Shown: positions 21,416-33,179 of the stretch, piece after piece
Numbering within the stretch: position 1 is the first letter of the stretch
Layout: each line of letters starts with the position of its first letter
DNA from: Amphibalanus amphitrite
Lineage: Eukaryota > Arthropoda > Thecostraca > Balanomorpha > Balanidae
Direction of reading: 5' to 3'
Length of the DNA: 64,000 nucleotides
Assembly: GCF_019059575.1 (NCBI RefSeq)
Contig: NW_024881537.1
Coordinates: 866,501 to 930,500 of the forward strand
Notes under the pieces: generated by a model
The model's input: only the letters and a program-made list of their open reading frames with translations
Databases searched by the model: none
Told to the model about the DNA's origin: nothing
Made by a program: the position numbers and the translations under genes

Positions 21416-21472
21416 ATGAGGGAGATTGTCCACCTTCAGGCCGGGCAGTGCGGCAACCAGATAGGATCCAAG
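21416..21472 (+). CDS. Beta-tubulin, first coding exon (partial gene)
   Basis: ATG starts a 19-codon reading frame MREIVHLQAGQCGNQIGSK, the hallmark N-terminus of beta-tubulin (alpha-tubulin starts MREC). The exon ends exactly where animal beta-tubulin genes commonly have their first intron, at AAG followed by GTGAGA. QAGQCGNQIG forms part of the nucleotide-binding T1 region, and the MREI tetrapeptide is the known co-translational autoregulation signal of tubulin mRNAs. Position 18 is Ser where most have Ala. The next exon (normally starting FWEVI) was not recognised anywhere downstream, so the gene must continue beyond the window across a very long, transposon-filled intron, or this is an orphaned exon. 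Confidence 0.88.
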
Positions 21473-22413
21473 GTGAGAGACACACCGGCACCCGGCCACT
21501 CCATGGGTATACCTATCGGCTCGGGTGCTCGGCTGTTGAAACCAAGGTGTAAAAATGTGGAGGTATCGTTTCGACGTAAATAGTTACACATGCTAAGTGC
21601 GTCTATGCATCGATAATTGATATACAGCTGAATCACCCATGCCCTCCTTGTATCGATCGTGCTGGTTTCCCTATTTAAAAGGATAAACATATTCGTTGAG
21701 CCATTGTACAGCTTTATGCACCTCACGTAGGTACATATGTACGTGTGCGGGTCATTTAACCGGTTTGTGTACCTACATGTGTGTCGGATATTGGGGACGC
21801 CATGACACGGGTCGGAGGGGCGGTCAGACGGGACATTTGCAGAGGGGCACACACGCCAGTCACCCTGCCATTCGGCCCAGTCCGGTCAGCGTAACAGCGG
21901 CCCTGCACGGCTCCGCATGGTGCTTGATACTGCACACCATAGTGCACAGTGCAGAGCACACCCTGCACAGCACACAGTGCATAGCAGACGGTGAAGAAGT
22001 AGAGGCATCGTCGCGATGTTTTTTTTTTAATATTATTCAAGCTTAAACACTAAGGTAACATAGTCCAGACATGTTATCCAAATCGGCAAATCAGTAATTT
22101 AATCCGGTAGAGTCAATTTGTAGCTCACCAAAAATTGACGAAAAAACATCGACGACGGTGGCGCTAACCTATAAAGAAGCGTTTTGCTCTTCATACGGTT
22201 CAATGAGTATTCATCACTGCTGTGTCAAGTTCTTACATATGACGCATTATGTGACACTGGTAATCGCGTCATAAGCGCCATTCAGACGTGGAAACCTGTT
22301 GCCATTCGGCCCAATCGATCATGCTTGCATGGGTTCAGCAGACGACTAGAAAACTGACTACAATTAGTATCATCTCAAGACTAATTTCATGACCAACAAG
22401 TTTCATAATGCTC
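21473..22413 (+). other. Start of tubulin intron 1, single-copy
   Basis: Begins GTGAGAGACACACC. No coding exon or known RNA was found. A repeated GTGCACAGTGCAGAGCACACC-like palindromic stretch lies at about 21940-21985. Confidence 0.45.
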
Positions 22414-23342
22414 CATGGCGTGTCAAAAGTGGAAATAGCCGCCCGGCTTTAGTTCGCCAGCCTTGTCAATAGATGGCAGTACCACAATATGGGCAGCGGA
22501 TCGTGCAATTGACGTCAAATTTTCGTTATCTGCTAAGAATTGAATGGCGGATCTTTTCATGCAAGAATCATGTAAATCGGTCCACAACTTTTCTAGCAAC
22601 AGAGATATGAAGTCAAACACCCTGCCAGAGCGGCGGCGCGCGGCCGGCGGCGGCCGTTACGCGCCGCCTGGGAGACTGGCGGCGCTGAACGGTTCCGACT
22701 TGGCACTGCACTAAAACCTGTTAACTGCTTGGAATGGTTATTATAGCAAAATTTTCATTCAAGTGAGGGATAACCAAGGGCAGGAAGTATGTATGCTTGT
22801 GTGCGTACTGTGTAAGCCAAGAAACTGCATTAGCAGATACTCGCTAATATTAGATCCAGCCAAGTCCAAACGCATTCCAGGGGATGTGTTCCTGATGGGT
22901 CAACAATATTTATCGTTCGAGGGCGGATACAGTTTTAACAATACAAATAATATTTTTGCACAACTCTATTCCTTGAATAATTCTCTTCAACGCCTCATTC
23001 CTAGTTACGCGAATTAGCCCACCCTGGTTGAATTAATAAGGCGATTTCGCCACAAGGTCGCGGAAAACCGACCGAAAACGGCCGCGCTCAGCGTTAATTT
23101 GGGCATGCAGACTCTTAAATACTCGCATTGGGCGGGTAGGGTTTCCCAGGTATTGGCTCCAAAAATCCGTGTTCGGCTACCGAATACGTCCAAGTGACCC
23201 GCCTCGTTCCTAGTTAAGCTCTAATTAGATCAAGTGACTCATAAGGAGCGAAAAAGCGACAAAAAGCATGAATTTCCCTATGGCGGCGGGCTGCCGGGTT
23301 GCCAGACGGCGCACCGGCTATTTCCACTTTTGACACACCATG
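22414..23342. mobile_element. DNA element with 28-bp terminal inverted repeats
   Basis: Left CATGGCGTGTCAAAAGTGG and the reverse complement of the right CATGGTGTGTCAAAAGTGG differ at one base and continue as AAATAGCCG. No convincing target duplication. The interior shares sequence with family M (the GAATTGAATNGCGGATCTT region and the CGG-rich block), implying recombination between unrelated elements. Confidence 0.65.
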
Positions 23343-24588
23343 CGACCAAATGCTTACCAGATACTATGGGCGTGGTCGCTGACCAAAGCCAGCCACGAGG
23401 TATCGACGAGAGGGTCGTGACGTCATTGACCTCACGTGACTCACCACGATCGATCGGTGTGCTGGCCAGACGCCCCCCCCCATGGGCGGAAGCCCGGGAG
23501 GGGGTACATCGCCACTGGGCGTGGTCGGAAGTGTTTTTGCAGCCTGGGGAGGGGGAGGGGCTGAGGGGATGACCCGGTCACGGAACTGCGGGGGGGGGGG
23601 GCGGAGGGGGTGACCTGGTCACGAAATGTCGCTGCATGTCGTCCATATGCGCCCCCGGCGACCGGTCGCTGATGGTGAGAAATTGGGGAGGGGGGGGGGG
23701 GGGTCGGCCTTCTATAGCCCCTGGTGTTGGCCTCAGAGCGCCCCCTGCTAGCCAAAACAGCCTCTTTTTGCTTCAGAATGCCCTCTGCTGATCCCAGAGA
23801 ACACCCTGTTGACCTAAGAGGTCCCACTGTTGGCCTCTGAGCGCTATAGCTGCTGGTATCAAAGGGTCCTGTGGGGCCAACAGAGACCCGGCCGGCTCTT
23901 TGTACCGGGCTCGAAACACTCAATACAATTCCAAAGATTCATTACACCAAAAATTTGGAAAACGCAGTGACCAAATTGGTACCGGCTGTTGTGGAATAGA
24001 ACATTGAATTGCAACATTGAATTCAATAGAGCATTGAATAGAACAGAAAGTTGGCGTTTGATGGACACATTGCCAAGGAGTGAGGTTGTCTGTTATCGCG
24101 ACTGGCTCATGTTTTATACAGTATGCACGCTGCGGTCCTCCCGTTAGACAGTAGACATATGCACGTTCCCGGTGACCTCCCGGGCGCTCTGCCGAGGTGA
24201 GCAGGCGCTCACAGCACGCTCACCAGTCGGGCTGAGCACACGGCACGGACGGCACGGGCGGCACGGACGGCACGGACGGCTCAGCAGTGGTGCGGCTATA
24301 GGTGAGTGTACGAGTACTGTATAAGTGTATACTATAGGCAATGTAGGTACTATATAGGCACTGTATAGGCACTGTGTACCTACTGTATATTATAGAGTGA
24401 TGTCAATGTAGAACCACAACCCGTCTGATGTAAAAAAACACGGGCATGTGCCCAAGTAAAATAAATCAAATTGGATCAAGCAAAAGTTAATGGAAAAATA
24501 CGTATGTTTTTGTTCGAGAATATAAGACTGCCAGGCAAAAACAAATAATTAATGAATGTTGGGCTCACCGCTGTAGTCTTCAAGTTAA
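23343..24588. other. Mixed spacer with G-runs, a GC minisatellite fragment and a GGCACGGAC microsatellite
   Basis: 23590-23705 has two runs of 11 or more G. 23706-23890 holds CCTCTGAGCGCCCCCTGC-type degenerate repeats like those in the hAT elements at 10999 and 34376. 24238-24284 is a (GGCACGGAC)n-like microsatellite. 24310-24390 has repeats of GGCACTGTATA. No gene seen. Confidence 0.5.
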
Positions 24589-24779
24589 CCCTCGCCGACA
24601 CAGGCCATTTTGCGTCCTTCGACGGCACAAGAAGGTGTGTGTGTGTGTGGGGGGGGGGGGGGTATGACCCCTCCCCCTCGCGTTTGGTCCCTGATCGAGC
24701 TAAAGCTTCGCGAAAAAAAAACGAGCGCGTTGCCCGTGACAAGAGGAAGCCGATGATATCCGATTTTAACCTTCGCCCC

Positions 24780-25964
24780 AGTGGAAGGGGGGGGGGCATA
24801 TGTTACCACCCGTGACGTTTTTTGCGTGTAAATAAAAAACCGCGGCGCGTAGCGCCGAGCCGCATGGGGTAGCTTTTGGTACATCAATTTTGGACAATGT
24901 GTGAATTTTTTTACCCAGGTCATGTCAGGTCAGGTCACCAGGTCAAGTTAACTGACCAAGCCTAAAAAAGTTTGCAAACATGTCGAGCCTGCAGTGTTTG
25001 TCAGAAAGGTTTTAAACTTGGTGGATTGCATGATGTTATGGGCGCCTACAATTTGTATATCTCGGATTTTTTATATCCGTGACCTCAGGTCAGGTCAGTG
25101 GCGTGACCTTTCCATTACAAGTCAATAGAGAAAAATAAAAATGCCTCTAGATCCGTGTGTACGCATAGGAACAGTCCAAATATTTCAGAATTACAATGAT
25201 TTGGACCACCCGTGATGACTAAGGTGTCATTTTTGCTGATAGCCCCTAGAAAGGTCATCCGAGGTCATTTGAGGCTACAAACAGTGTTTTGCCAATAACT
25301 CGCGATTGGAAAGAGCTAGAACGCTGGGGATGGCCTCATTGTGTTCGTCTTGTTGAGACGCATCGACTGATATGCAACATGACCTTTTCCGGTCAGGTCA
25401 TGACCTTGACCTGAGGTCAACTTTTCAAGTTGACCTTTCAAAGTCAAATTATAGTTCATTGGACGCGTCTCGGCGAGAGGAACACGATTCTGGCAACAGA
25501 AATGTCGTGGCTTTAGTAGTCGAAAGTTATTGTCGAAAAACACTTTCCGTAAAAACAGCTATTTTTGGAGTTTTTGCTAAACCGTTGGCCTGAGGTCAAT
25601 TTTGATAATAACCTTATCAAAAGAAGAGTTCAAAAGCTATCGATTGCTTTTCCATGCGTTTTTCTAGCTACCATAGTTCCTGAGATAACGGCATGTTTTC
25701 TGAAAAATATAATGACAATTGGCAAATTTTGACCTTTGATGACCTCTGGTGACCCCAATATTGCTCTAAGATGAAGAATGTTTCAAACGTACTTTCAATA
25801 CTTTCAATACAATACAAATACTTTCAAACGTACGCATTGAGAGCTATCGACTGCTTTTTACCGCGCGTCTTTCTATCCCTCATAGTTTTTGAGTTAGAGG
25901 TGGGTGGTAACATATGCCCCCCACACTAGGGCGAAGTTAGCTGAGACCGCCACTGGGGCGCGGG
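24780..25964 (-). mobile_element. TTAA superfamily, family I copy I1 (1185 bp)
   Basis: TTAA lies at 24776-24779 and 25965-25968. Ends CCTTCGCCCCAGTGG and CCACTGGGGCGCGGG; the long right end repeats CACTAGGGCGAAG before the terminus. Family H relatives show the uninterrupted GATTTTAAGGTC target, confirming insertion. Core: CATCGACTGATATGC...AGGTCA cluster...TTCATTGGACGCG. Confidence 0.85.
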
Positions 25965-26627
25965 TTAAGGTTCTAGGTCATCGGTTGTCCTTCCAGGTCT
26001 GGTCAATGACCCTAAAGTCGGGAAAATCGGGACCTGCTAGAACGTCGTAAACTGTAGAGTGTAGCTGCTTAGGGCTTTTTCGGGGTAGGTACCTACTGAT
26101 CACGAATATCATCAGTTTTAATCACAGGTGATGTCTTTATGCATTAAGGCCAGGTCGGGTCAGGCCAGGTCAGGTCATATTGCCGGGTATTCGTGTCGGG
26201 TATTCGTAGTACGTGTCAACCGCTTCTGATAGGCGATAGCTTCGTAACATGTTTCGAAGGCACCAAAACCAGCCACTTCGTAAATTTTCAAATGGTTACT
26301 AAATTCGAATTCAGCTCCAAAAACTAGCCTAGAAACGTGTAAAACTCGAAAAAGTGGACCGAGGTCATCAAAGTTCAATAACCTGACCTGACCTTCAGGT
26401 GACCTTGAAATCCACCCTAAGGCATAGGAGCAGCATCAAATCACATTTTGAACGCTGGAAACCACGAAAGGACTGCAAACGCGCGGCTAATGCGGGCCGG
26501 CATACTCCGAATCGCCATTCCGGCCAAACATGGTCTCAGAAAATAGGTCAAAGGTCAAAGGTCATATGGGTCAGGGTCATGAGATTTTCAGGATAGGTGT
26601 ACAATTGATCAACGCGAGGGTGCTTAA

Positions 26628-27669
26628 CCCTCGCCCTGGCAGGGCCTTTTTCATAACACGGCCTGGCAGGGGGGGGGGTCGATGCGACCCCCCCCCCTCG
26701 CGATTGGCTCCTATGGCACCTAGAAACACCAAATTTGGTAGGTAGGTGGGCCCCCCGGAGTTCTCGCCCCTGTGCAAATTTGGTTGCTCTAGGTCAATAT
26801 TTAGGGGGGTTTTGGGGGGTATAAATGTAAAAATTTCGCGAAAAACAGGTCAAAAGTTTTTCGCTTATAACTTTTGATCTAATTTAGATAGAGCAAAAAG
26901 AAAAGCACCAGTGAACTCAGCACGTCAAGGCGCGTCGAATGATATACTTTTTAGCTTGCTTAAGTGTACTTAAAGTTTTTCTTAAATTTTAAGTAAACTT
27001 TAAGTAATGAATTAAGTTTAAGTTAACCAAATTGCATCATATCGCATATCATTCGATTCGGCTGATCACCAGGAACACAATGACACCATTTTTTAAGCTC
27101 TAGCGTCATTATGTGCCAAGTTATTGGCAAAAACGTCATTTGACCTCAGTTGACCTCATTTGACCTGACCCATGGATAAGTACGCCAAACAAAGAAGCAC
27201 CAAGTGACCTGCTGTTAAGAACTGTGGTTTCAAAGCACAAAAGTGATAGAACGAAGCGGATATCTCCAGTATTTTCCGAATTTAGTATTTTCCCATAGGC
27301 TTAACATTACGACGTAATGACCTCTAACTGACCTCAGGTCAGTGACCTCAAAAAACCCGAACTATATGTTATACAACTCGGTGAACTTAGCACATCCTGA
27401 AAGTTTGAAGGAAATCAGTCCAAAACTGTGAGTTGGACAGGTGCAAAAAGAAAATTGAAATTTGACCATGACCTTGTACCGGTTTTTCTGACCTGGTGAC
27501 CTGACCCAAGGTCACCCGGACCTGAAATTTTCAGGTCATATGTAAAAAGGTTGCCCCATAAGCTGTGCCAAATTTGGCGGCGCTGCGCGCCGCCGTTTTT
27601 ACGCTATCTTCGAAAAACCTTAGGGGGGGGGGGGTCGCATCGACCCCCCCCCCCCTGCCAGGGCGAGGG
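26628..27669 (+). mobile_element. TTAA superfamily, family A copy A4 (complete, 1042 bp)
   Basis: TTAA lies at 26624-26627 and 27670-27673. It is the clearest full copy: long left end with CCTGGCAGGG twice, hairpin G-run/TCGATGCGA/C-run, central TTAAGTGTACTTAA region, GGCGGCGCTGCGCGCCGCC hairpin near the short end, and terminal CCAGGGCGAGGG. Nested in family H. Confidence 0.9.
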
Positions 27670-27762
27670 TTAAAGTTTCGTTGCGCTCGGCCGCTTTTAA
27701 CACGAGTTATTTGCGAAAAACCTAAGGGGGTTGCATCAATCCGCTGTGTCGGCGAGGGTTAA

Positions 27763-28928
27763 CCCGCGCCCCGTAGGGCTATCGGCGGACCCTACCACCC
27801 GTAGGGGGGGGGGGGGCGTTTCGCCCCCCCCTAAGATCTCGGAAATTTACCGGCCGATTTTCAAAATTCAAACGGCGTTCGATATCCCCACCCGGGAACT
27901 ACCTTGTGACCAAATTTCATTGACCTAGGTCAAACCGATGACGTCACAGGTCAGGTCAAAGGTCGGATTTTCACCATTGACAGGCATTTCAAGAAATGTG
28001 TTGTGAAATCGAGTAAATTGGTAATTTATTGAAAACCATCGATGGTACATTGTTCGTCAAACACATACTTTGCTATCTGAGGTCACTGATACCAGGTCAG
28101 GTCACAGCGAGGTCAGGTCACCGGGGTCACAATATTGAAGTGTCGTGTGATACATGTTTTATGGTCCATTTTACATTACAAATGCGATTATGTGGGTTAG
28201 GCAGCCTTTGGGGCCAGCCCAGGTCACGTTTTGGTGAAGGTCAGGTCAAGGTCAGGTCAAACTAGGTCAAATTTCAAAGTTGATATTTTTGCATAAAATG
28301 GGTATCGATTCGATGCAGCTCGTCACGGGGAGTCTAATGGTGGTCTTTGTTTTGCTCTACGAGGTCTAGAACTGCCAAAAATTGAGTTTGAAAATTTGAC
28401 GTCATCATTTTTGAACAGTTTTTTCGCTATAACTTGGCCAAAAAACAAGGTATCGATCTGAAATTTGGTATGTAGATAGGAGACGGTGGGTACTATCACA
28501 TATATTCCGGTTTTTTTTCGAAATTCAAAAAACTTTTTGGATTTTTTGGGTAATATATCCAAAAAAATGCTTTTTTGATTTTTGGGGGTCAAAACTCAAA
28601 AATTTCAAAAATCCGAGATAGCAGTTTTGTAGCCCTGTTAATTCTACACCTTTTATGTTGTGATCATTTTTCTGTATCTTCAAAGCTGTAGGCCTGACAG
28701 GTCTTCTCGCGAAGGTCTTTTTTCGGTCAAAAATGACAGAACATGACGTCATTCTGACGTCATTTGTGGCCACCCTATCATAGCCTCTGGAAAAATTTTT
28801 GGTCACAATGTGTAAAATTGATGCCCGGAGGGGTCCTAAAAGTTTGGTGGCGATATCTCCAGCCGTTTAGGAGATATCGACGGAAAAGGACAGGGAGGGG
28901 CCGTTTCGGCCCCCCTACGGGGCGCGGG
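27763..28928 (+). mobile_element. TTAA superfamily, family G copy G3 (1166 bp)
   Basis: Shares its left TTAA (27759-27762) with family H; right TTAA is 28929-28932. Left CCCGCGCCCCGTAGGG with an internal CACCCGTAGGGG; right CTACGGGGCGCGGG. The interior has GATACATGTTTTATGGTCCA and AGGTCAAGGTCAGGTCA. The short end has lost most of the usual GC hairpin. Confidence 0.85.
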
Positions 28929-28932
28929 TTAA

Positions 28933-29164
28933 GAAAACCTAGACGCGCACGCCACGAGAGAAGCCGTATAATTTAATATACATCACTTTGGCTTCGTGTG
29001 TAAAAATTGATCACAGGTCACCTAAGGCCAGGTCATCATATCATGTCAAGTGCAGTATTTATGCCTCTAAAAAACTGCAGTCTTATTATTGTCATTCCCC
29101 CCTTACATTTTCTCCGATCAGTTTGAAATTTAGTGTATTGCTTGGGATTAGGTATAAGTGTTAA
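28933..29164. other. Short spacer between elements
   Basis: 232 bp with a few AGGTCA words; no gene or repeat boundary recognised. Confidence 0.4.
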
Positions 29165-30162
29165 CCCGCGCACCGACGGGGGTCTGCGCCAACTTCGCAC
29201 CGACGGGGGTGGGGGGCGGATGACCGCCCCCCTGAGATCTCGAGAACGGAGCAAGATAGCGACAAGCGGTAAACGGCATCGGATACGCACGGCCAAGATC
29301 TACAATTTTTACAAAGGTCATTTTCAGGTCAGGTCAAAGATGACGTCACAGGGGTCGAAAAAGTCAAAATGGCGGCGCTGGATATGGATAGAGTTTTTTC
29401 TCGAATAACTTTCGAATTAGTCAAGATAGGAACAAACTAAGGGCAGCATCGTGATCCTCTCGTCAATCCGCATCGAATGAAATATATGTTGACCTCGAAA
29501 GGTCAAGGTCAAAGGTTGACCTCAGGTCACGTGACCTCGAGGTCATCAGGTATATCATTCGATGCGTCTTGACGAGCTGAACACAATGAGACCATCCACG
29601 CGTCTGTATCTTGTTCCTGTACGGAGTTATTGGCCAAAAACCTTTGGTGACCTTTGATGACGTCACATGACCTCACAGCTGCCCAACAGCAAAACAGACC
29701 TCAAGGTAGTGAAGGTTGATCGTACATGAAGTCATGTATGGTATATGGGGCCATTCCGACCCGTTTTAGTGGTAAAAACAGGGAGTTGATTTTTCCCCCA
29801 TTGACTTATAATGGGGAGGTCGCGAAATTGACCTGACCTTAGGTCACCGATATCAAAATTCCGAGATAAACGAATTGTAGCTACTAATGACCTTATAATA
29901 TCCTACGACTTTCAAAGGCCTCCGACATCTACTGTAGCTCTGGCACGGTGACAAAGTTGCAAAAAAGTGACTTGAGGTTGGGTCATTCAAAGTGACCTGG
30001 TGACCTGACCTTAAAAGGTAGGAGGTTCAAACTTGCACACCATGTGTAAAATTGATGAGGTTATAGTCATACCAAATTTCGCGGCGCTACGCGCCGTGGT
30101 TTTCCCGCTATTCGCGAAAAACCTCAGGGGGGGTGGATATCCGCCCCCCGTCGGTGCGCGGG
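29165..30162 (+). mobile_element. TTAA superfamily, family E copy E2 (998 bp)
   Basis: TTAA lies at 29161-29164 and 30163-30166. Left CCCGCGCACCGACGGGGG with a second GCACCGACGGGGG about 28 bp in; right CGTCGGTGCGCGGG. Very close to E3 (52992-53995). Contains CATCGAATGAAATATAT, ATATCATTCGATGCG, TGACGTCA and many AGGTCA words. Confidence 0.88.
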
Positions 30163-30671
30163 TTAACCCTTGCCCGCATATGCAATTTTCCCATCATAGA
30201 AGACACATGGGAACTGCCACCCCCCCCCCCCCCGCCCCCTCCCGCGCCATTTCGTTCCTAATGGAGGTAGAGCTTCGTGGCAAAGACCAACAGATTTGTT
30301 GGGAAGAGACGAATCCAATGGTACCAAATTTTACCTCATCAGGTCAATCATTGAGCTTCCAAGTCAGGTGAAACTAAAAAATGCTGCTGTTTGGGGCCGC
30401 CGTTGGAATATTACGTACTGTGCCCATCATATACCGATGATGCTGCCGTTTGCGGTGCTAAGCCAGCTAGATCAGCTCTTTGTCACACTATCTGACTAGG
30501 TTTTTACTGGCTGTAGTCATTTCTGATCAAGTTATGTCAAGGTCAATGATATGTGTTTGTTGTATGTCTGTATGTGTCTGTGTGTACACTGATGTGTGCA
30601 CCGCGATTGATTTGTATGTCCCTACTCCCTATTCCATGGGATCATGTTCTGAGAAGCTTTTACCAGGGATG

Positions 30672-30703
<32 letters not shown>

Positions 30704-30825
30704 CCGGAGCCGGCATATTTTGCCCGGAGCCGGAGCCGGAGCCGGAGCCGTGAAACAATATAGCCCGGAGCCGGAGCCGGAGCCGGAGCCGCCAAAAAAA
30801 GGGCGACTCCGGCTCCTTTTCTTAA

Positions 30826-32001
30826 CCCGCGCCCCGTTGGGCTCTGCCGAGCAACGCGCCCGGTTGGGGGGGGGGGGCCATTTTGCCCCCCCCCTAAGAT
30901 CTCGAGAACCACGCAACATAGCGACAAGCGGTAAACGGCGTTGGATAGCCCCAACGGGGAACTACCTTGTGACCCAATTTTATTGACCTAGGTCAAACCG
31001 ATGACGTCACAGGTCAGGTCAAAGGTCCAATTTTCACCGTTTACAGGCACTTCAAGAAATGCGTTGTAAAATCGAGTAAAATGCATTTCATTGAAAATCA
31101 TCGATGGGGAAATGTTCTTCAAACACATATTTTGCTATTTGAGGTCACTGATACCAGGTCAGGTCACAGATGTCAGGTCACGGGGGGGTCACAATATGAA
31201 AGTGTCGTGTGATACATGTTTTATGGTCCATTTTACATGACAAATGCGATTATATGGGTCAGGCAGCCTTTGGGGCCATTTTAGATCACGTTTTGGTCAA
31301 GGTCAGGTTAAGGTCAGGTCAAGGTCAGGTCAAATTAGGTCAAATTTCAAAGTTAATATTTTTACATAAAATGGGTATCGAATCGATGCAGCTCGTCACG
31401 GGGAGTTCAATGGTGGTCTTTGTTTTGCCGTACGTGGTCTAGAATTGCTAAAAATTAAGTTCAAAAATTTGACGTCATCATTTTTGAACAGTTTTTTCGC
31501 TATAACTTGGCCAAAAAACGAGATATCGATCTGAAATTTGGTATGTATATAGAAGAGCGCTGGGACTATAACATATATTCCGGTTTTTTCGAAATTCGGA
31601 AAAATTTTTGGATTTTTTCAAAGTTTTTCTAAAAAAAAATCAATTTTTTGATTTTTTTTGGTCAAAAACCAAAAATTTTGAAAATCCGAGATAGCAGTTT
31701 TGTAGCGCCGCTTTTTGTCTACTAGACCATATAAAGAACTTTGAAATTGCTTGATAACTGTAGATTTGGTGAGCGTTTCAAGATTGCATGTTTTTTGCTC
31801 ATTTTTGCTCGAACATGACCTCAGTTTGACCTCAATAACTCCTGACCTAAGTTGACCTAAGACTTGAAATTTGGTGTGAAGGTGTCAAATTGATGCCCGG
31901 GAAGGTACTGAAAATTTGGCGGCGCTGCGCGCCGCCGTTTTCTTGCTATTCAGGAAAAACCACAGGGGGGCCAAAATGGCCCCCCCCCAACGGGGCGAGG
32001 G
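30826..32001 (+). mobile_element. TTAA superfamily, family G copy G1 (1176 bp)
   Basis: TTAA lies at 30822-30825 and 32002-32005. Left CCCGCGCCCCGTTGGG with a second CGCGCCCGGTTGGGG; right CCAACGGGGCGAGGG. GGCGGCGCTGCGCGCCGCC lies near the short end. The interior has ACATGTTTTATGGTCCA, AGGTCAAGGTCAGGTCA and TGACGTCA. Confidence 0.9.
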
Positions 32002-32005
32002 TTAA

Positions 32006-33179
32006 CCCGCGCCCCGTTGGGCTCTGCCGAGCAACGCGCCCGGTTGGGGGGGGGGGCCATTTTGGCTCCCCCTAAGATCTCGAGAACCACGCAACATAGC
32101 GACAAGCGGTAAACGGCGTTGGATAGCCCCAACGGGGAACTACCTTGTGACCCAATTTTATTGACCTAGGTCAAACCGATGACGTCACAGGTCAGGTCAA
32201 AGGTCCAATTTTCACCGTTTACAGGCACTTCAAGAAATGCGTTGTAAAATCGAGTAAAATGCATTTCATTGAAAATCATCGATGGGGAAATGTTCTTCAA
32301 ACACATATTTTGCTATTTGAGGTCACTGATACCAGGTCAGGTCACAGAGGTCAGGTCACGGGGGGGTCACAATATTAAAGTATCGTGTGATACATGTTTT
32401 ATGGTCCATTTTACATGACAAATGCGATTATATGGGTCAGGCAGCCTTTGGGGCCAGCTTAGATCACGTTTTGGTCAAGGTCAGGTCAAGGTCAGGTCAA
32501 GGTCAGGTTAAATTAGGTCAAATTTCAAAGTTAATATTTTTGCATAAAATGGGTATCGAATCGATGCAGCTCGTCACGGGGAGTTCAATGGTGGTCTTTG
32601 TTTTGCCGTACGTGGTCTAGAATTGCTAAAAATTGAGTTCAAAAATTTGACGTCATCATTTTTGAACAGTTTTTTCGCTATAACTTGGCCAAAAAACGAG
32701 ATATCGATCTAAAATTTGGTATGTATATAGAAGAGCGCTGGGACTATCACATATTTTCCGTTTTTTTCGAAATTCGGAAAAATTTTGGATTTTTTCAAAG
32801 TTTTTCTAAAAAAATCAATTTTTTGAATTTTTTTTGGTCAAAAACCAAAAATTTTGAAAATCCGAGATAGCAGTTTTGTAGCGCCGCTTTATGTCTACTA
32901 CACCATATAAAGAACTTTGAAATTGCTTGATAACTGTAGATTTGGTGAGCGTTTCAAGATTGCATGTTTTTTGCTCATTTTTGCTCGAACATGACCTCAG
33001 TTTGACCTCAATAACTCCTGACCTAAGGTGACCTAAGACTTGAAATTTGGTGTGAAGGTGTCAAATTGATGCCCAGGAAGGTACTGAAAATTTGGCGGCG
33101 CTGCGCGCCGCCGTTTTCTTGCTATTCAGGAAAAACCACAGGGGGGGGCCAAAATGCCCCCCCCCCAACGGGGCGAGGG
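32006..33179 (+). mobile_element. TTAA superfamily, family G copy G2 (1174 bp), head-to-tail with G1
   Basis: Immediately follows G1 in the same orientation with only one TTAA (32002-32005) between them; right TTAA is 33180-33183. It differs from G1 by scattered substitutions and small indels (roughly 97% alike by eye). Confidence 0.9.

Larger units (their letters stand above)
24589..27758 (+). mobile_element. Family H element carrying nested families I and A
   Basis: Outer TTAA lies at 24585-24588 and 27759-27762. The terminal repeat is CCCTCGCCGACACAG; the right end is CTGTGTCGGCGAGGG. Removing nested I (24780-25964) and A (26628-27669), each with its own TTAA pair, leaves about 0.94 kb of family H. 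Its left end repeats CGACGGCACAAGAAGG after CGACACAGG, and a TG microsatellite precedes the G-run. Confidence 0.82.

Noticed and set aside
21696-22046. 116-residue ORF within tubulin intron 1
   Set aside because: No coding signature and contradicted by an ORF of similar length on the other strand.
24640-24665. Telomere- or G-quadruplex-type G-run as an independent feature
   Set aside because: It is the G arm of the family H terminal hairpin, paired with a nearby C-run; similar runs occur at every element end.
30480-30986. ORF with an RSRSRS/EPEPEP tract resembling an SR protein
   Set aside because: The tract is the GGAGCC hexamer array of a hAT element; upstream and downstream sequence belongs to families F and G.
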